64,000 bases of DNA from Ulota crispa (taxonomy: Eukaryota > Streptophyta > Bryopsida > Orthotrichales > Orthotrichaceae): NCBI GenBank assembly GCA_963920765.1, contig OY987244.1, positions 12,092,501-12,156,500 on the forward strand, in the 5' to 3' direction. The position numbers and the translations under genes are program-made. The notes beneath the pieces were generated by a model that worked only from the letters and a program-made list of their open reading frames with translations, ran no database searches and was not told the DNA's origin. This document shows positions 1-11,597 of the stretch, piece after piece. The first letter of the stretch is position 1. Every line of letters begins with the position of its first letter.

Positions 1-346
1 ATGAAAGGAGCACTTTCTAAATGGATGTCTTAATGTAAGAAAAGCTTAAAAAAAAAATCTCATCACTTGTAAGTTCAAATTTTTAATTAAACAAAAATAA
101 TCCGGACTCACTAGTGCAAGTGATAAAAAAGTCCTTTCCAGAGGTCCAATAGGCCCTTTCAAGGGTACCCTGATCGTGCCATCACCCTTGTGCCATTTTA
201 ACAAATTTTTTTTTTACTATTGGGATAACAAAAGAAATTATAAAAACTAGATGCAAATTGACTGGAAGTCAAATCTTGAAGGCAAGCTTCTCAAGTTCTA
301 TATATGTAGGATTTTTGCATGAAAATCTGTTGGGGCCAAAGCCATT
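1..346. other. Intergenic, nothing recognised
   Basis: AT-rich DNA with stops in all frames. I see no exon, repeat array or element end here. Confidence 0.5.
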
Positions 347-441
347 GCATCAACCTCATTGAATAGCATCAACCTCATCAAATAGCATCAACCTCATCAA
401 ATAGCATCAACCTCATCAAATAGCATCAACCTCATCAAATA
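347..441. repeat. 19-bp tandem repeat, five units
   Basis: Five consecutive units of the form GCATCAACCTCATCAAATA. The first unit differs by two bases and the rest are identical. A sixth GCAT starts the flank. The array is short and has no coding potential that I can support. Confidence 0.95.
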
Positions 442-1094
442 GCATGCTTTTTCTTTGCCAATGTCTTCAATGCAAATGCAGCGCACAAAAATTTGCAATA
501 AAGGGGTACAAGACAATTAGAGGTGTGTATATGATGTTCTTCAATCATACACTAATCCCTATTGAACATTCCTTGTAAAAATGAACTTGTCTAAACACGT
601 AGAAAAAACATGTAGAAATTGATATGTTGCTCAAAGCAATTATTTTTTCTTGATGGCAAATTTTCACCACAACGTTACTTGGATTTTTGTTGGATTTGAC
701 ACTGGCTGCCTTAGAGGATAATTGACCGAGTTATCCTAAAACTTCCCCAAATAACAACCTAGCTTAACTCATTTCCTACTGGTATCCTTAGCTCAAGTTT
801 AATCACATAGTCTGATAGGGGAAATGAAAAGCTACCACCATTGGTGGGGTGTTGCCCAAGGCACAAATACCAAGCGGCAAAACACCTTCAGGGGCACGCA
901 AATGATATCTTTCGCTCACAAAAGACATTGAGAGTTCTTGAAGACAAATCTTGGTAGAGCAGCTCTTCCTTTGTTTCCTTTGACCTTCAATTTATTAGCA
1001 GGTCACGGTTTAGTGTCTAAGAGCCTCCCCAATCCAGCCGTTAGGAGGCACGGAAAATACCTGTACCAAGAGTTCATCCGGGCGTGAATGAAAA
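442..1094. other. Intergenic, no gene seen
   Basis: No open exon or clear repeat. At 1,021 the motif TAAGAGCCTCCCCAATCC resembles the PIF/Harbinger-type ends seen elsewhere in the window (elements H, I and K). The reverse complement of a similar end lies near 1,446-1,465, so an old element may begin here. Confidence 0.4.
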
Positions 1095-1797
1095 TCAGGG
1101 CTTCAATGCAGCAAGTACTAGTAACTGCATTTTTTAGGGCTCCCCATGCAAGAGCCTTCCCTTGCATGTTTGCACTATTTGGAGAGTCCTGAATATCACT
1201 CCACTGACTCCAATTGCAATTTCAGATATTTTTGACATGAATTTCATCACATAAGCACTTAAAAAATAAATAAACTATTAAAAAATTGTGTTTAGTAAGT
1301 GTCAAAACTTGTTTGCATTGGGGCTGCTAGATTGGAAAATGCCCCTGCTCTATAACTCAACCAAAGTCAGAAAGAACCAAATGAATTGCGTAACTCAACC
1401 AAAGTCAGACACAATTTGACAAAGTTTTCCGAGCTTCTTTCTCAGCTGGATTGGGAATGGTCTTACCCAATGTCGCTGAAACATTGGCACAGAAAACCTA
1501 TCACCGGCTCACTACACGGCAAGGCCATTTTCCAACCTCCCAGCCCCCAATGCAAACAAGTTATGACACTCACTAAACACAATTTTTTACATGTTTATGT
1601 CTTTTTTAAGTGTTTATGTGAGGAGATTCATGTCAAAAACATCTAAAATTGCATTAGAGTCAAAGAATCAGACACTCTAGAATGGTATGCAGGAATCTCC
1701 AAATAATGCAAGTATGCAAGGGAAGAGCTCTTGCATGGGGAGTCTTGAAAAATACAGTTGCAAATATATGCTGCATTAAAGCCCTGATTTTCAATGA
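1095..1797. mobile_element. Fold-back element N (inverted repeat of about 260-bp arms)
   Basis: Positions 1,095-1,353 and 1,528-1,797 are diverged inverted copies, both carrying the GAAAATCAGGGCTT and CTCCCCATGCAAGAGC motifs. The loop of about 175 bp holds no convincing gene. The small plus-strand ORF across 1,386-1,646 runs through one arm and is treated as chance. The superfamily is unclear because no target duplication could be fixed. Confidence 0.7.
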
Positions 1798-1990
1798 AGC
1801 CTAGTTTAACACTCTGTACAAACTTTCATGTGCCTTGCTATTGCTACATTGTGAATGCTCTAAGTGGCATCTTTGATTTGGCTAAACGTCTTGGTCCCCA
1901 ACTCTTTATGTCTATGAACATGTGTGCTTCTAAAGAATTCTAAATTTGAGTTACTAGCCTATCGCTTAAAATGAAAGCCGCAATGTGCCT

Positions 1991-3127
1991 ATCCACACTC
2001 GCAACCCCACATCCACATCCACACTCGCAACTCCCACATCCACACTCGCAACTCCCACATCCACATCCACACTCGCAACCCCCACATCCACATCCACACT
2101 CGCAACCCCCCACATCCACATCCACACTCGCAACCCCACATCCACATCCACACTCGCAACTCCCACATCCACATCCACACTCGCAACCCCCACATCCACA
2201 TCCACACTCGCAACCTCCACATCCACATCCACACTTGCAACCCCCACATCCACATCCACACTCGCAACTCCCACATCCACATCCACACTCGCAACCCCCA
2301 CATCCGCATCCACACTCGCAACCTCCACATCCACATCCACACTTGCAACCCCCACATCCACATCCACACTCGCAACTCCCACATCCACATCCACACTCGC
2401 AACCCCCACATCCACACTCGCAACCCCCACATCCACATCCACACTTGCAACCTCCACATCCACATCCACACTCGCAACCCCCACATCCACATCCACACTC
2501 GCAACCTCCACATCCACATCCACACTCGCAACCCCCACATCCACATCCACACTCGCAACTCCCACATCCACATCCACACTCGCAATCCCCACATCCACAT
2601 CCACACTCGCAACCCCCACATCCACATCCACACTCGCAACCCCACATCCACATCCACACTTGCAACCCCACATCCACATCCACACTTGCAACCCCCACAT
2701 CCACATCCACACTCGCAACTCCCACATCCACATCCACACTCGCAACCCCCACATCCACATCCACACTCGCAACCCCCACATCTACATCCACACTCGCAAC
2801 CCCACATCCACATCCACACTCGCAACCCCCACATCCACATCCACACTCGCAACCCCCACATCCACATCCACACTCGCAACCCCCACATCCACATCCACAC
2901 TCGCAACCCCACATCCACATCCACACTCGCAACCCCCACATCCACATCCACACTCGCAACTCCCACATCCACATCCACACTCGCAACCCCCACATCCACA
3001 TCCACACTCGCAACTCCCACATCCACATCCACACTCGCAACCCCCACATCCACATCCACACTCGCAACCCCACATCCACATCCACACTCGCAACCCCCAC
3101 ATCCACATCCACACTCGCAACTCCCAC
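1991..3127. repeat. Minisatellite of about 27-bp units, about 42 copies
   Basis: Repeats of CCACAT CCACAT CCACACTCGCAA plus CCC, with units of 26, 27 or 28 bp and a few short units lacking one CCACAT. Variants are CTTGCAA for CTCGCAA and CTCC for CCCC. Open frames of up to about 400 codons exist on both strands in several frames at once. They are a by-product of the stop-free unit, because unit length is not held to multiples of three. Treated as non-coding satellite. Confidence 0.97.
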
Positions 3128-3182
3128 CGTCGCTCTCTGTCATTGCATGTCATTGCATGCCAAGTGGTTTAAGGTTTAGGAT

Positions 3183-3660
3183 TCAAGTGACCAAAAAGAA
3201 AAGATATGCAAGTGAACAAGGAAAAAAAAAAACACACCAAGCAAGTGAGCACACCTTCCTCTTTTCTTCTTTCCTCTTCTTCTTCTTCATTTTTTCTTCC
3301 CTCTCCTCTCGCCACCTTGCAAGTTTACGATTGCCGCCTCCTACCATCCAAGCAATGACGCCCATGGCCGCCGTAGAAACCATGCCACACATCGCAATTA
3401 TGATTTCAGAAACAGGATGTATCTTGCAAGGAAACAACAACACAAATGCTCCAAACACACAAACCCCACTCCTTCTTCATTTCCCAATTCCTCCACCAAA
3501 CTGGAAAGTAATCAATGCTGCACCGCAAGGGGATGCTATGGCACGACTCCCAAAAAGCGAAAGCTGTTGCAGCAGCAATCCATTGGCAAAGGAAGTTTGC
3601 AGGACTCCTCGAGCAGTCGCAAGGAGCAAGGTCCAAAGGGTTTTGTAATCGGGAATAAGA
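3183..3660 (-). pseudogene. Diverged second copy of the 45.8-kb membrane-protein gene
   Basis: Read on the minus strand, the segment around 3,410-3,530 matches the last exon of the gene at 46,082-46,235. Shared features are the ELGNE..GVGFV stretch and then FGAFVLLFPCKIHPVSE against FGASVSLFSCRMRPFVE. A hydrophobic segment follows and then a very basic tail (WREEREEKMKKKKRKEEKRK). Relative to the 46-kb copy about 7 nt are missing between the GVGFV and FGA motifs, so the two halves are in different frames. Upstream (3,530-3,660) is GC-richer and open in more than one frame, so the exon there is unresolved. Fold-back H starts 10 bp beyond it. No family recognised; possibly a pseudogene. Confidence 0.45.
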
Positions 3661-3669
3661 GCCGGCTAA

Positions 3670-4200
3670 GGGCATCATCAATCCAGCTCTGGATATTTGG
3701 CGGGGACTGGGTCTGCAAAATCCTTGCTATTTTTTTTGCTGGTGTATAATTAGAAAATGAGATTACTATCATTGGAAGCGTGTGCAAAAATTCGTCAAAC
3801 AAATAAAATGACATATGGTATTGGAAATTGGACAAACAAATTAACGCCCATTGAAAAAATAGCTAAAAGACAAACAACACGGCAAACCATGTCTAATAAA
3901 GAATAATGAGATAGTGGCACTCCAAATTCATTTCAAATTCAAAATTTGAAATGCCACTATCTCATTATTCTTTATTAGGCATGGTTTGCCGTGTTGTTTG
4001 TCTTTTAGCTATTTTTTCAATGGGCATTAATTTGTTTGTCCAATTTCCAATACCATATGTCATTTTATTTGTTTGACAAGTTTTTGCACACGCTTCCAAT
4101 GATAGTAATCTCATTTTCTAATTATACACTAGCAAAAAAATAGCAAGGATTTTGCAAACCCAGTCCCCGCCAAATACCCAGTGCTGGATTGATGATGCCC
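3670..4200. mobile_element. Element H: near-perfect palindrome with TAA target site (PIF/Harbinger-like MITE)
   Basis: Arms of about 260 bp run from GGGCATCATCAATCCAGC to a short centre near 3,943 and return as the reverse complement ending GATGATGCCC. TAA flanks both sides (3,667-3,669 and 4,201-4,203). A 3-bp TAA duplication is typical of PIF/Harbinger elements. The arms are nearly identical, so the insertion is young or the copy is kept by gene conversion. Transcription would give a long hairpin RNA. Confidence 0.85.
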
Positions 4201-4203
4201 TAA

Positions 4204-4335
4204 GAGCATCTTCAATGCATCACTAGGAATAAGGCGGCACCGGCATTTTTCTCAAAATTTGATACTAAAATAACTGAACTCCACCAAGAGAAACGCCGGT
4301 GCTGCCCCGTTCCTAGTGATGCATTGAAGATGCTC
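4204..4335. mobile_element. Element I: 132-bp PIF/Harbinger-like MITE
   Basis: Terminal inverted repeats GAGCATCTTCAATGCATCAC with TAA on both sides. The left TAA (4,201-4,203) is the same triplet that closes element H and the right TAA (4,336-4,338) opens element J, so the three stand end to end. Confidence 0.9.
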
Positions 4336-4338
4336 TAA

Positions 4339-4753
4339 GGTAGAAATACCATAAACAGTTAAAATAAGGCACTTTAGCCTGAAGATATGGAGAATTTCTT
4401 GAGAAGTTAAGTTCAATCTGTGGAGAAACAAGGATAAGAGTTCCACTTGTGGAGAAATAAGGATAAGAGTTCAATTTGTGGAGAAACAAGGATAAGGAAG
4501 AGTGCAAAAAAAAAAAATCTCAAAAATGAATATTTTATGAAATATAAATGTGGAGTTAGGGTTTGGACCGATTCTAGTTTCATAGGTGCACCTTAAATGG
4601 TTACCTCTAGAACCTTGTTCCAAAATAAGTTTGAACCAATCAAATGCAAGGAAAGAGAATCTTTCTGAAATCTCTTTCAAAGCCAACTCTTGTTGGTTTA
4701 AGAACACTCTACACTGCCATTATCGGGCAATAACCATTTATGGTATTTCTACC
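4339..4753. mobile_element. Element J: 415-bp MITE with TAA/TTA flanks
   Basis: Ends GGTAGAAATACCATAAA and its reverse complement TTTATGGTATTTCTACC, flanked by TAA on the left and TTA on the right. The interior contains the 29-bp tandem repeat at 4,412-4,498. Probably PIF/Harbinger-type from the 3-bp target; the class is inferred from ends only. Confidence 0.75.
4412..4498. repeat. 29-bp tandem repeat, three units
   Basis: Three units built on TGTGGAGAAACAAGGATAAG with two to four differences each, inside element J. Confidence 0.9.
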
Positions 4754-4764
4754 TTAGGTTTTCA

Positions 4765-5331
4765 TCTGACACATTCATCTTTTCCCCTTGTAAAATTTGG
4801 TGCTTTACTTTCTTTTGATTTTTTTTTCCAAGTTGTAGTAGACTAAGATTCCTTGGTTTTTCACCATTTGGATCAAAGTAATTCATATTTCTCAATTTTA
4901 CATAAATCCTCCAATTTTGCCTAGTCTATATGCAAATTTCATGGCCTTATGGCATTGCAAGATTTTACAAAGTATGATTCACACCTCCAATTCATTTGAA
5001 AATTCTCCCACACTTACGTAACTTGGTCTTCTACATGGAAAAAAAACCTCAACTTTGTGTAAAGCAATTTTTTTGATATAGGAGAGGTCAAAGGCTTTTG
5101 AAAATTTTGGGTAGCAAGGATTTTTTTTTTTTCATTTTAGATATCAATATCTCACTCCTCTATATCTAGAATGAGCTAATTTTTTTCCACAAGTACCTCC
5201 CATAGTCTAGAACATGATCCTATGGCTAGATTTCAAAATAAAACTTTTTTTCTACCTTTCCACTCATTCCCCAAAAAATGACAGTTTGAGTGACTTTCAT
5301 AGAAAAAAGGGCTTAGGCCTTTCAGGGTTAA
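4765..5331. mobile_element. TTAA element A1, left part lost
   Basis: The right end GGGCTTAGGCCTTTCAGGGTTAA (split: GGGCTTAGG then CCTTTCAGGGTTAA) matches the ends of the 900-bp class at 52,084 and 57,326. The interior matches 52,087-52,690 in reverse complement. The left side stops where element J ends, so this is a truncated copy. Confidence 0.75.
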
Positions 5332-6629
5332 TTAGCACTTGAGTGTTAGATAGTTTTTCAAAACCTTTTTTTAAGCTCTTTTCTCTTTCTCTCCTTCTCT
5401 CTTCACTTATATAGGTTTTCTAAGACATGGAAAGAATTTAAGAAAAGATGGCATGGGAATTTCAGGTTGTTTCATATTCTTTTTGCAAAACATATTGTGT
5501 AATATTGAGTTATAAATAAGAGCATTTGGAGATGGACGTTTTTTTTATTTGTTTCCAATCTCAAAATTTATGTTATGATTTTTTTGGTTAGTTCAAAATT
5601 CAGTGTTTACGTGTATTTTGTCATTTATATAGCTTTAACTCTTTCTTTCATGTCTGTATTTTGTAAGGAGTTTATGTTGGAAGCCAAGGTAATTATAGGT
5701 GTTATTGCAGTCTTTTCCCTAATAGCATGTTTAGCAAATTATGAGAAAAACCCCAAAACGTTTCTTTCAAATCCATTTTTTATTCACATACTACCTTTTG
5801 GAAAGAAAAATAATGTTTCCATTTATACGTGATTTTCCATGTTTGTAGTACAACTTACCCTATTTGTGGCAACTACAAAGGTAGTTTAATTGACGCAAAC
5901 ACTAATGGAGATGATAAAATCTTATATTTAGGATTAACGAGGTTTAATTAACTTCAAGTTCAATGAATTTTGCAATATTAATCATAGAAATAGTGTTGAG
6001 CATGATTTTTACTTTGAAACCATCAATTTACAAGTTGGATTTTCTATGTTGTAATATTTTTTAAACACAAACACTAACGCATGTAGATTTCTTCACTCAG
6101 CGAGGCAAGACCCCGCAGGCCCGCATCAACTATCACGAAGCACAATTTCATATTTGAAATGTACAAGTTCTTATATCCTTACAGTTGTTTATGAATGCTT
6201 CAAGCAGTAGGGTTTTTGTGCTCATAGGTACAACTTCATTTAATTATATTTCTTGTAAATTTGAAATTTGAACCATGCAAATTTAGTTGAATGGTGCTTA
6301 CTCAACAAAAATTTAAAATTAGAAAACATATGAACACCTCCTTTTTTTAAGAGGTGGACAACAAAAGAGCAAAAGCACGTGATCATTATGCATAACAATA
6401 CGATTGCTCACATACTCACTCAATGCATGGAAATTCAAACACACAGGACTGCAATTTCATGCACAATTGTCGTTCCTAGTTGTAGGATTAATGTCTTGAA
6501 AACAAAACATTGAACAGCCATTGTTCATACATTCCAAATCAACTGATACTATGGAATTGCTTATAATGCAAACTCCATCTATAAAACTAACAAAGTAGAG
6601 GAGAGTGTTTATAGTGTTCATCTATCTAT
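5332..6629. other. Intergenic, no gene seen
   Basis: AT-rich. One 85-codon ORF (5,575-5,832, +) has a hydrophobic start but no recognisable family, no splice context and no second copy, so it is not called. Confidence 0.45.
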
Positions 6630-6951
6630 CATTTTATCTATACTACTAAGTGGAAGGATTTCTCTCATTGACTTCATGCTCTTTTTTAAAATCTTTTAGA
6701 ATTTTTGGGTGTAAGTTGAAGCAATAAAGGACGCCCAAGATATAGAATATTAAGTGCCCTCCAACCATGTCCTTTTCCAAAATTTTCTAGAATTTCATGG
6801 TGGAAGTTGGAACAATGAAATTTACCTCAAATACAAAACATCAAATGCCCTTTAAGTCTTCAACTATGTGTTATGAAACCAACAAAACGTCAAGTCCCCC
6901 TAGCAAAGTATTAAATGTAGCATTGTGATGAAGGGAGTTAGTGTTTTTGGT

Positions 6952-7607
6952 TTAACCCCTCACCGCCCAAGGGGACCAAAATTGTCCACGCCTGTTTGTA
7001 ATTTGGGATTTAATTAAGTTTCTTTCAAGATTAATTACAATAATTTTTATTTTTTTAAAGTTCTTGTTGAGGTCTTGTTTTAGTATCAAAAGTTTGATTT
7101 TGAAAATGACTAAGTATGATTTGTCTATTCAAGATTTTGTGAAAGGGTGTCCATTGCAATTCTTCACTTTCTAGTGTTGAGGGCTCTTGGATATGAGCCT
7201 CAAGTACACTAGGACTTGGAGAAAATACTACATTAGAAATTGAATTAAATTTTTTGTAGAATAGATTTTGAGAAGCTATAAATTGATTTGGGTTATACAT
7301 ATTATACTTTACATACTTATATTTTTTAGGTACCCTCAATTTTAGATTTGAGATGTGAAAAGAGGATTGAAAGACTTCAAATCAATTTCACAATTTTAAC
7401 ACCCTCATGATCAAATCTTATAATCTTTTAATCCATAAGAGATGTTGCTGTTTTTTCTTTTCCCATGTAAACTCTAACATGTCTAGCTTGAATTTGTGTG
7501 GTTACATTTCAAAAAAACTAACAAAATTCATCAAAATATTGGCATTTTGTTTACTTTAGAGCATATGTTGAGATGCTCAAGATCTACCTTGGGCGGTGAG
7601 GGGTTAA
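6952..7607. mobile_element. TTAA element D1 (656 bp)
   Basis: Starts TTAACCCCTCACCGCCCAAG and ends in its reverse complement, with TTAA at 6,952-6,955 and 7,604-7,607. Closely related to D2 at 21,810. No transposase. The TTAA target with CCC ends is piggyBac-like; Kolobok and Sola3 also use TTAA. Confidence 0.92.
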
Positions 7608-7655
7608 AAGCAAGACCAAAATGCTCATGCATCATGGTTAGATTCTAGACTAGTT

Positions 7656-8382
7656 GGGTAGTTGCAAGAAACACTTCATAGTTTTGTCTCAAACACCCTT
7701 AAAACTAGTAGTACTAGGTAGTACTATGAGCTTTTGAAATAATTTTTTTTAAATAAAATAAAATATGGACAATTTGTAAAGCACTTAAAATAGCATACTC
7801 ATTAAAATTTAGACCTAGAGATTTTTTATTCTAAAAGTTATGCACAAAACAAAATCACCAACAAAAAGCCAATTTCTATCTTGCTTTTTAGAAAATAGTA
7901 AAATAATTCAAAAAAATAAAATAAAAACTAGCCATTTGAGAACCCATTAAACACATTCACATGGTACAATTGCTTTGTTGAGGAATTTCTTCATATTTTG
8001 CCAATGAAGGGAGATAGAATGCCCACTTTGAGACAATGCAGATGCCATGGAATTTATAATTTTGCAAAACCCTTCTATAAATGCATGTAAGCATGCTCCA
8101 TAAACAACATCCTTGATTCATAGCCCTAAAAAAGCTATTTTGGACCCAAAATAGTACTAAAAACCCCCAAAATGGCCAAGGTAGACACCTATTCAAGGGT
8201 TGTTTAAAAATAGTTAATTAATTTAAAAAACCGCAAAAATTACCAAAGGTCTGTAACTATGACATGTACCTTCTTCTGAAATTTCAACTCAAAAAAATTA
8301 ATGAGCAAAAATTACAAGCCAAAAAGCACCCGCAAGAGGTGAAGGGGACAAAAAGTAGTACAAGTGTTTCTTGCAATCACCC
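7656..8382. mobile_element. Element E1 (727 bp), 4-bp target duplication AGTT
   Basis: Terminal inverted repeat GGGTAGTTGCAAGAAACACTT (two halves: GGGTAGTTGCAAG and AAACACTT), with the right end reading GGGTGATTGCAAG in reverse. AGTT flanks both sides (7,652-7,655 and 8,383-8,386). About 90% alike to E2 at 35,753. The interior has no transposase; the minus ORF at 7,957-8,196 recurs only because E2 is a copy. Confidence 0.88.
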
Positions 8383-8540
8383 AGTTGTGAAATATTGATG
8401 TTTTTTAAAGTAAATCAATATTAGAATCAAGAATCTAAACCAATTGATTTATGAGATATCAACTTTACATGAAATTAAATATTGTGTTCCCATACATGTC
8501 CAACTTGGGCAAAGTGTGTGCCCATATACTAGTGTTTGTG

Positions 8541-8904
8541 TTAGAAGGGTATATAAAAAATGGAGAAAATAGTGTTCCATGATAACATTACAAAAAACAT
8601 AAAACCTAGTTGCAAAATTGTGACATGAAGTCTAAAATCACTGCTAAACATATTTTCAAACTAGTGATGTTGATACGCAAGGCATAACATGTATAATTGC
8701 AAAAATATTGCAAACAATATTGAAATCTAGTTTTGAAATGTTGCAACATACGATGTGGTTGGAATGTTGCACATCTTGTACATATGCATGGCGCTTCACC
8801 ATTCTAAATCCACTGCAAGGTCGTGCCCAATTTTTGGTTACATGTGCTGCAAAATTATAGTTAAACCCATTGCAAGCGTTGCCTTTTTGTTTTAATTTGA
8901 GAAT
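8541..8904. other. Intergenic, nothing recognised
   Basis: AT-rich spacer between repeat S and palindromic element Q, without open exons. Confidence 0.4.
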
Positions 8905-10880
8905 GTACAGTGGCCTACAATCTAGTTTTGTTCACCCGGTTTTACATTCGGTTTTCATTTCAAATAACTTGGCATTTTAGAATAGGATTCTCATTTCCAG
9001 AATCTTGAATCACTAACTTTTAACTCTTACTCAATCCCAATCAAGCATATTTAATTTTGAGTTTCAAAAAACCAAAACCCTAATTTTGGTGAATTATTTT
9101 ACATAATATTCATGATTTTACATGATAAATGATCAAAAAAATTTGGTGATGAATTTTTGAAACTTGATTGCATAGATCATAGGAAACATTCATACACACA
9201 TCTTTCCTTCTAACAAGCATCTCCAAAATGACTTAAAATTTCTTCTATGTAGATTGTAATGTTGAAGTAATCACGACCAAATCTTGTAAATTAGATATTC
9301 ATGTATTTTTAACTATAATTTGGCAAAATAACCATATCAATATGCTCAAAGATTCAAATTTAATCATGTTGTATAAGTCAAATAGCAAAATTTGATTATT
9401 ATAAAGAAATATCTAATTTTTTGGGGGGTGCAGTGAGAGGTAGCAGTAGAAAACTATGTGCAAACAAATGATAGGGTGGGTAAAATACATTTGAGATAAA
9501 AATTACAATTTGATTTTTTATACTATAGGGTACAACAAAACCATGAGATGTCTTTGAATTACTATAGGGTATAGAAAAATAGGTCCAATTAGAAAAAATT
9601 AGACCTAAGATACCCCCATTTTATTCTTTTTTTCAGCCAAAAGTACTAAATGTCGCTGCCTTGTGAGTGGCATATTCAAATTGTTCAATAATTTTATAGA
9701 CTTTACTAATTTCTACAACATACGTTGGCTAGCTTTAGGTGGTTGTCATTTGATTTTGGAAATTGGTTGTTCTTGCTTCAAGCCCTTTGTTTGTCATTCT
9801 CGTTGTTCAAGGTTCAGTTGGGATTTGGGAATTGCTCAGTATGTCTTTTCCATTGTCTCTGTTTTTTGGCTACTATTCAAAAAATGTTTCTTACATATTA
9901 TTTTGCATATTGTGAAGCCATGTACAATACCTTGAAGCAAACATACATATCATATGTTTTTGCCAATCAAAGAGTTTGCATAAAATAAATTATATTTGAT
10001 GATTTCTTGTTGTGCACCATAATTTTGTAAAGCATATTATTTTGCATAATGTGAAAACATGTACAATACAATGAATCAAACAATGCACATTAAATTAAAA
10101 ATAATATGATACCTTCCTAGTAAACGAGCGTCACTGAAATTTTTTATGGAAGATAAAATAATAGTATTGAGTACATTTTTTTGTTAAGTTATGGTTGAAA
10201 CTTGAAAATAGTCATTAGTAGGGGAAAAAACTGAAAGTTTGAAAGAAATTTAATGTCTAACAAAAATTGTAGTAGAATTTTTTGTTTGATCTAATTTACC
10301 ATATCATTTATTCATATCAATTTAGAGTTATAAGTAATGCAAGCCCCTACTTTAATAACCCAAAGTAGGAAATTACATAATGATAGGGTGTTTAAAAAAT
10401 AAAAAATAAAACATATATCCCTCTAAAAAATATTTGGTGTTTGCACCTATCCCCTTATTTTTTTACACATTGATCCCCTTGAGTCTAATTTACAAGATTT
10501 GGTTGTAATCACCTCAACATTAAAATCTACATAGAAGAAACTTTTTTTTTTGAGATGCTTGTTAGAAGGAAAGATGTGTGTATGGGTGTTTCCTATGATC
10601 TATGCAATCAAGTTTCAAAAATTCATCACCAATTTTTTTTAATCATTTATCATGTAAAATCATGAATATTATGTAAAATAATTCACCAAAATTAGGGTTT
10701 TGGTTTTTTGAAACTCAAAATTAAATATGCTTGATTGGGATTGAGTAAGAGTTAAAGGCTAGTGATTCAAGACTCTGGAAATGAGAATCCTATTCTAAAA
10801 TGCCAAGGGATTTGCATTGAATTATAAACTGCATGTAAAACCGGATGAATAAAACTAGATTGTAGGCCATTGTATATGAC
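8905..10880. mobile_element. Element Q: about 1.98 kb with long (about 380-bp) terminal inverted repeats
   Basis: The left arm starts near GTGGCCTACAATCTAGTTTT and runs to about 9,300. The right arm (about 10,480-10,880) is its reverse complement, sharing CCAAAACCCTAATTTTGG and CATGATTTTACATGATAAA. The interior (9,300-10,480) contains a weak internal duplication (9,895-9,960 against 10,020-10,090) and two overlapping 87-90 codon ORFs without recognisable family. No target duplication could be fixed. Related arms recur in element R and at 49,915. Confidence 0.75.
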
Positions 10881-10999
10881 ACCCATCCACTGCTAGGGGG
10901 ACAAGAATGTAGTGTATTGTTAGCTGGTTGAAATTGCCAAAAAGAAACTAGTTGGTATTTGTAACTACCAAACATAAAACCAACATAAATTTTCAGTAA

Positions 11000-11265
11000 G
11001 AGCTTCTCCACCGGTCTAGGTTCATTCAAAGTTTTTCATTTGTTTTGGGCGGCCCTCAAGCTCCTTGATCTCCACCCATGCTCTTCAAAAAGGCAACCTT
11101 GCTCTCCAACACACTCCAAAATAATCATTTGACCACTCATCAAGGAAAGTAGAGGATAAAGTTCACTAAACTTAAAATGAATGGAGATGAGTAGTGTATA
11201 GGAGGGCCCTTGCTAGAAACTTGCTAGAAACGGTATGACATATTGTTTTGAGAGGGTCCACAACA
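11000..11265. mobile_element. Element K3, truncated PIF/Harbinger-like MITE
   Basis: Left end TAA then GAGCTTCTCCACCGGTCTAG. The interior matches K1 and K2 in reverse orientation, including GATCTCCACCCATGCTCTT and CTTGCTAGA. The other end is not found, so this copy is incomplete. Confidence 0.7.
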
Positions 11266-11269
11266 CTTT

Positions 11270-11594
11270 TTGTCCACTTTGTGCCTTTAAGTTTTTGGCA
11301 AAATTTTGCCTATATCTTACCTTGATTTTGGACTGGCTATTGTTACACTAGAAAAATCATTTGAAAAAATGGATGAAATTGCCAAGTCCCTCCCCTAGCA
11401 AACACAATGTTTGCCAAAATTAGGATGAATGCTACTAAAATTAGTACATTTTATAGATGAACATGCACAAGTACATGATTCTATCCATTTTTGTCCAAAT
11501 TTTTCTTACATGTTTGCATTGTTGGGTGCCAATCTTGTAACTAATGTAAGAACAAAATTTAAAGGTTGCGGTGGAGATGCGCATGCTCTAAGTC
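11270..11594. repeat. Dispersed repeat L, copy 1
   Basis: Aligns with 38,885-39,117 plus 41,804-41,863, and more weakly in reverse with 43,010-43,131. Shared motifs are GCCTATATCTTACC, AAAAATGGATG and TTTATAGATGAA. No coding capacity; class unknown. Confidence 0.6.
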
Positions 11595-11597
11595 TAA

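Larger units (their letters stand above)
6630..8540. repeat. Dispersed repeat S, copy 1, split by elements D1 and E1
   Basis: The flanks of D1 and E1 joined together align with 20,340-20,840. Shared features are the TCTATACTAC start, two copies of a TGGTGGAAGTTG motif and CCCATACATGTCCAACT near the end. Copy 2 lacks both insertions and gives an approximate empty site for D1. Class unknown; no protein remains. Confidence 0.7.

Noticed and set aside
1940-3648. Very long ORFs of 270-400 codons on both strands over 1,940-3,180
   Set aside because: They are frames through the 27-bp minisatellite; several overlap on both strands and unit length is not kept to multiples of three.
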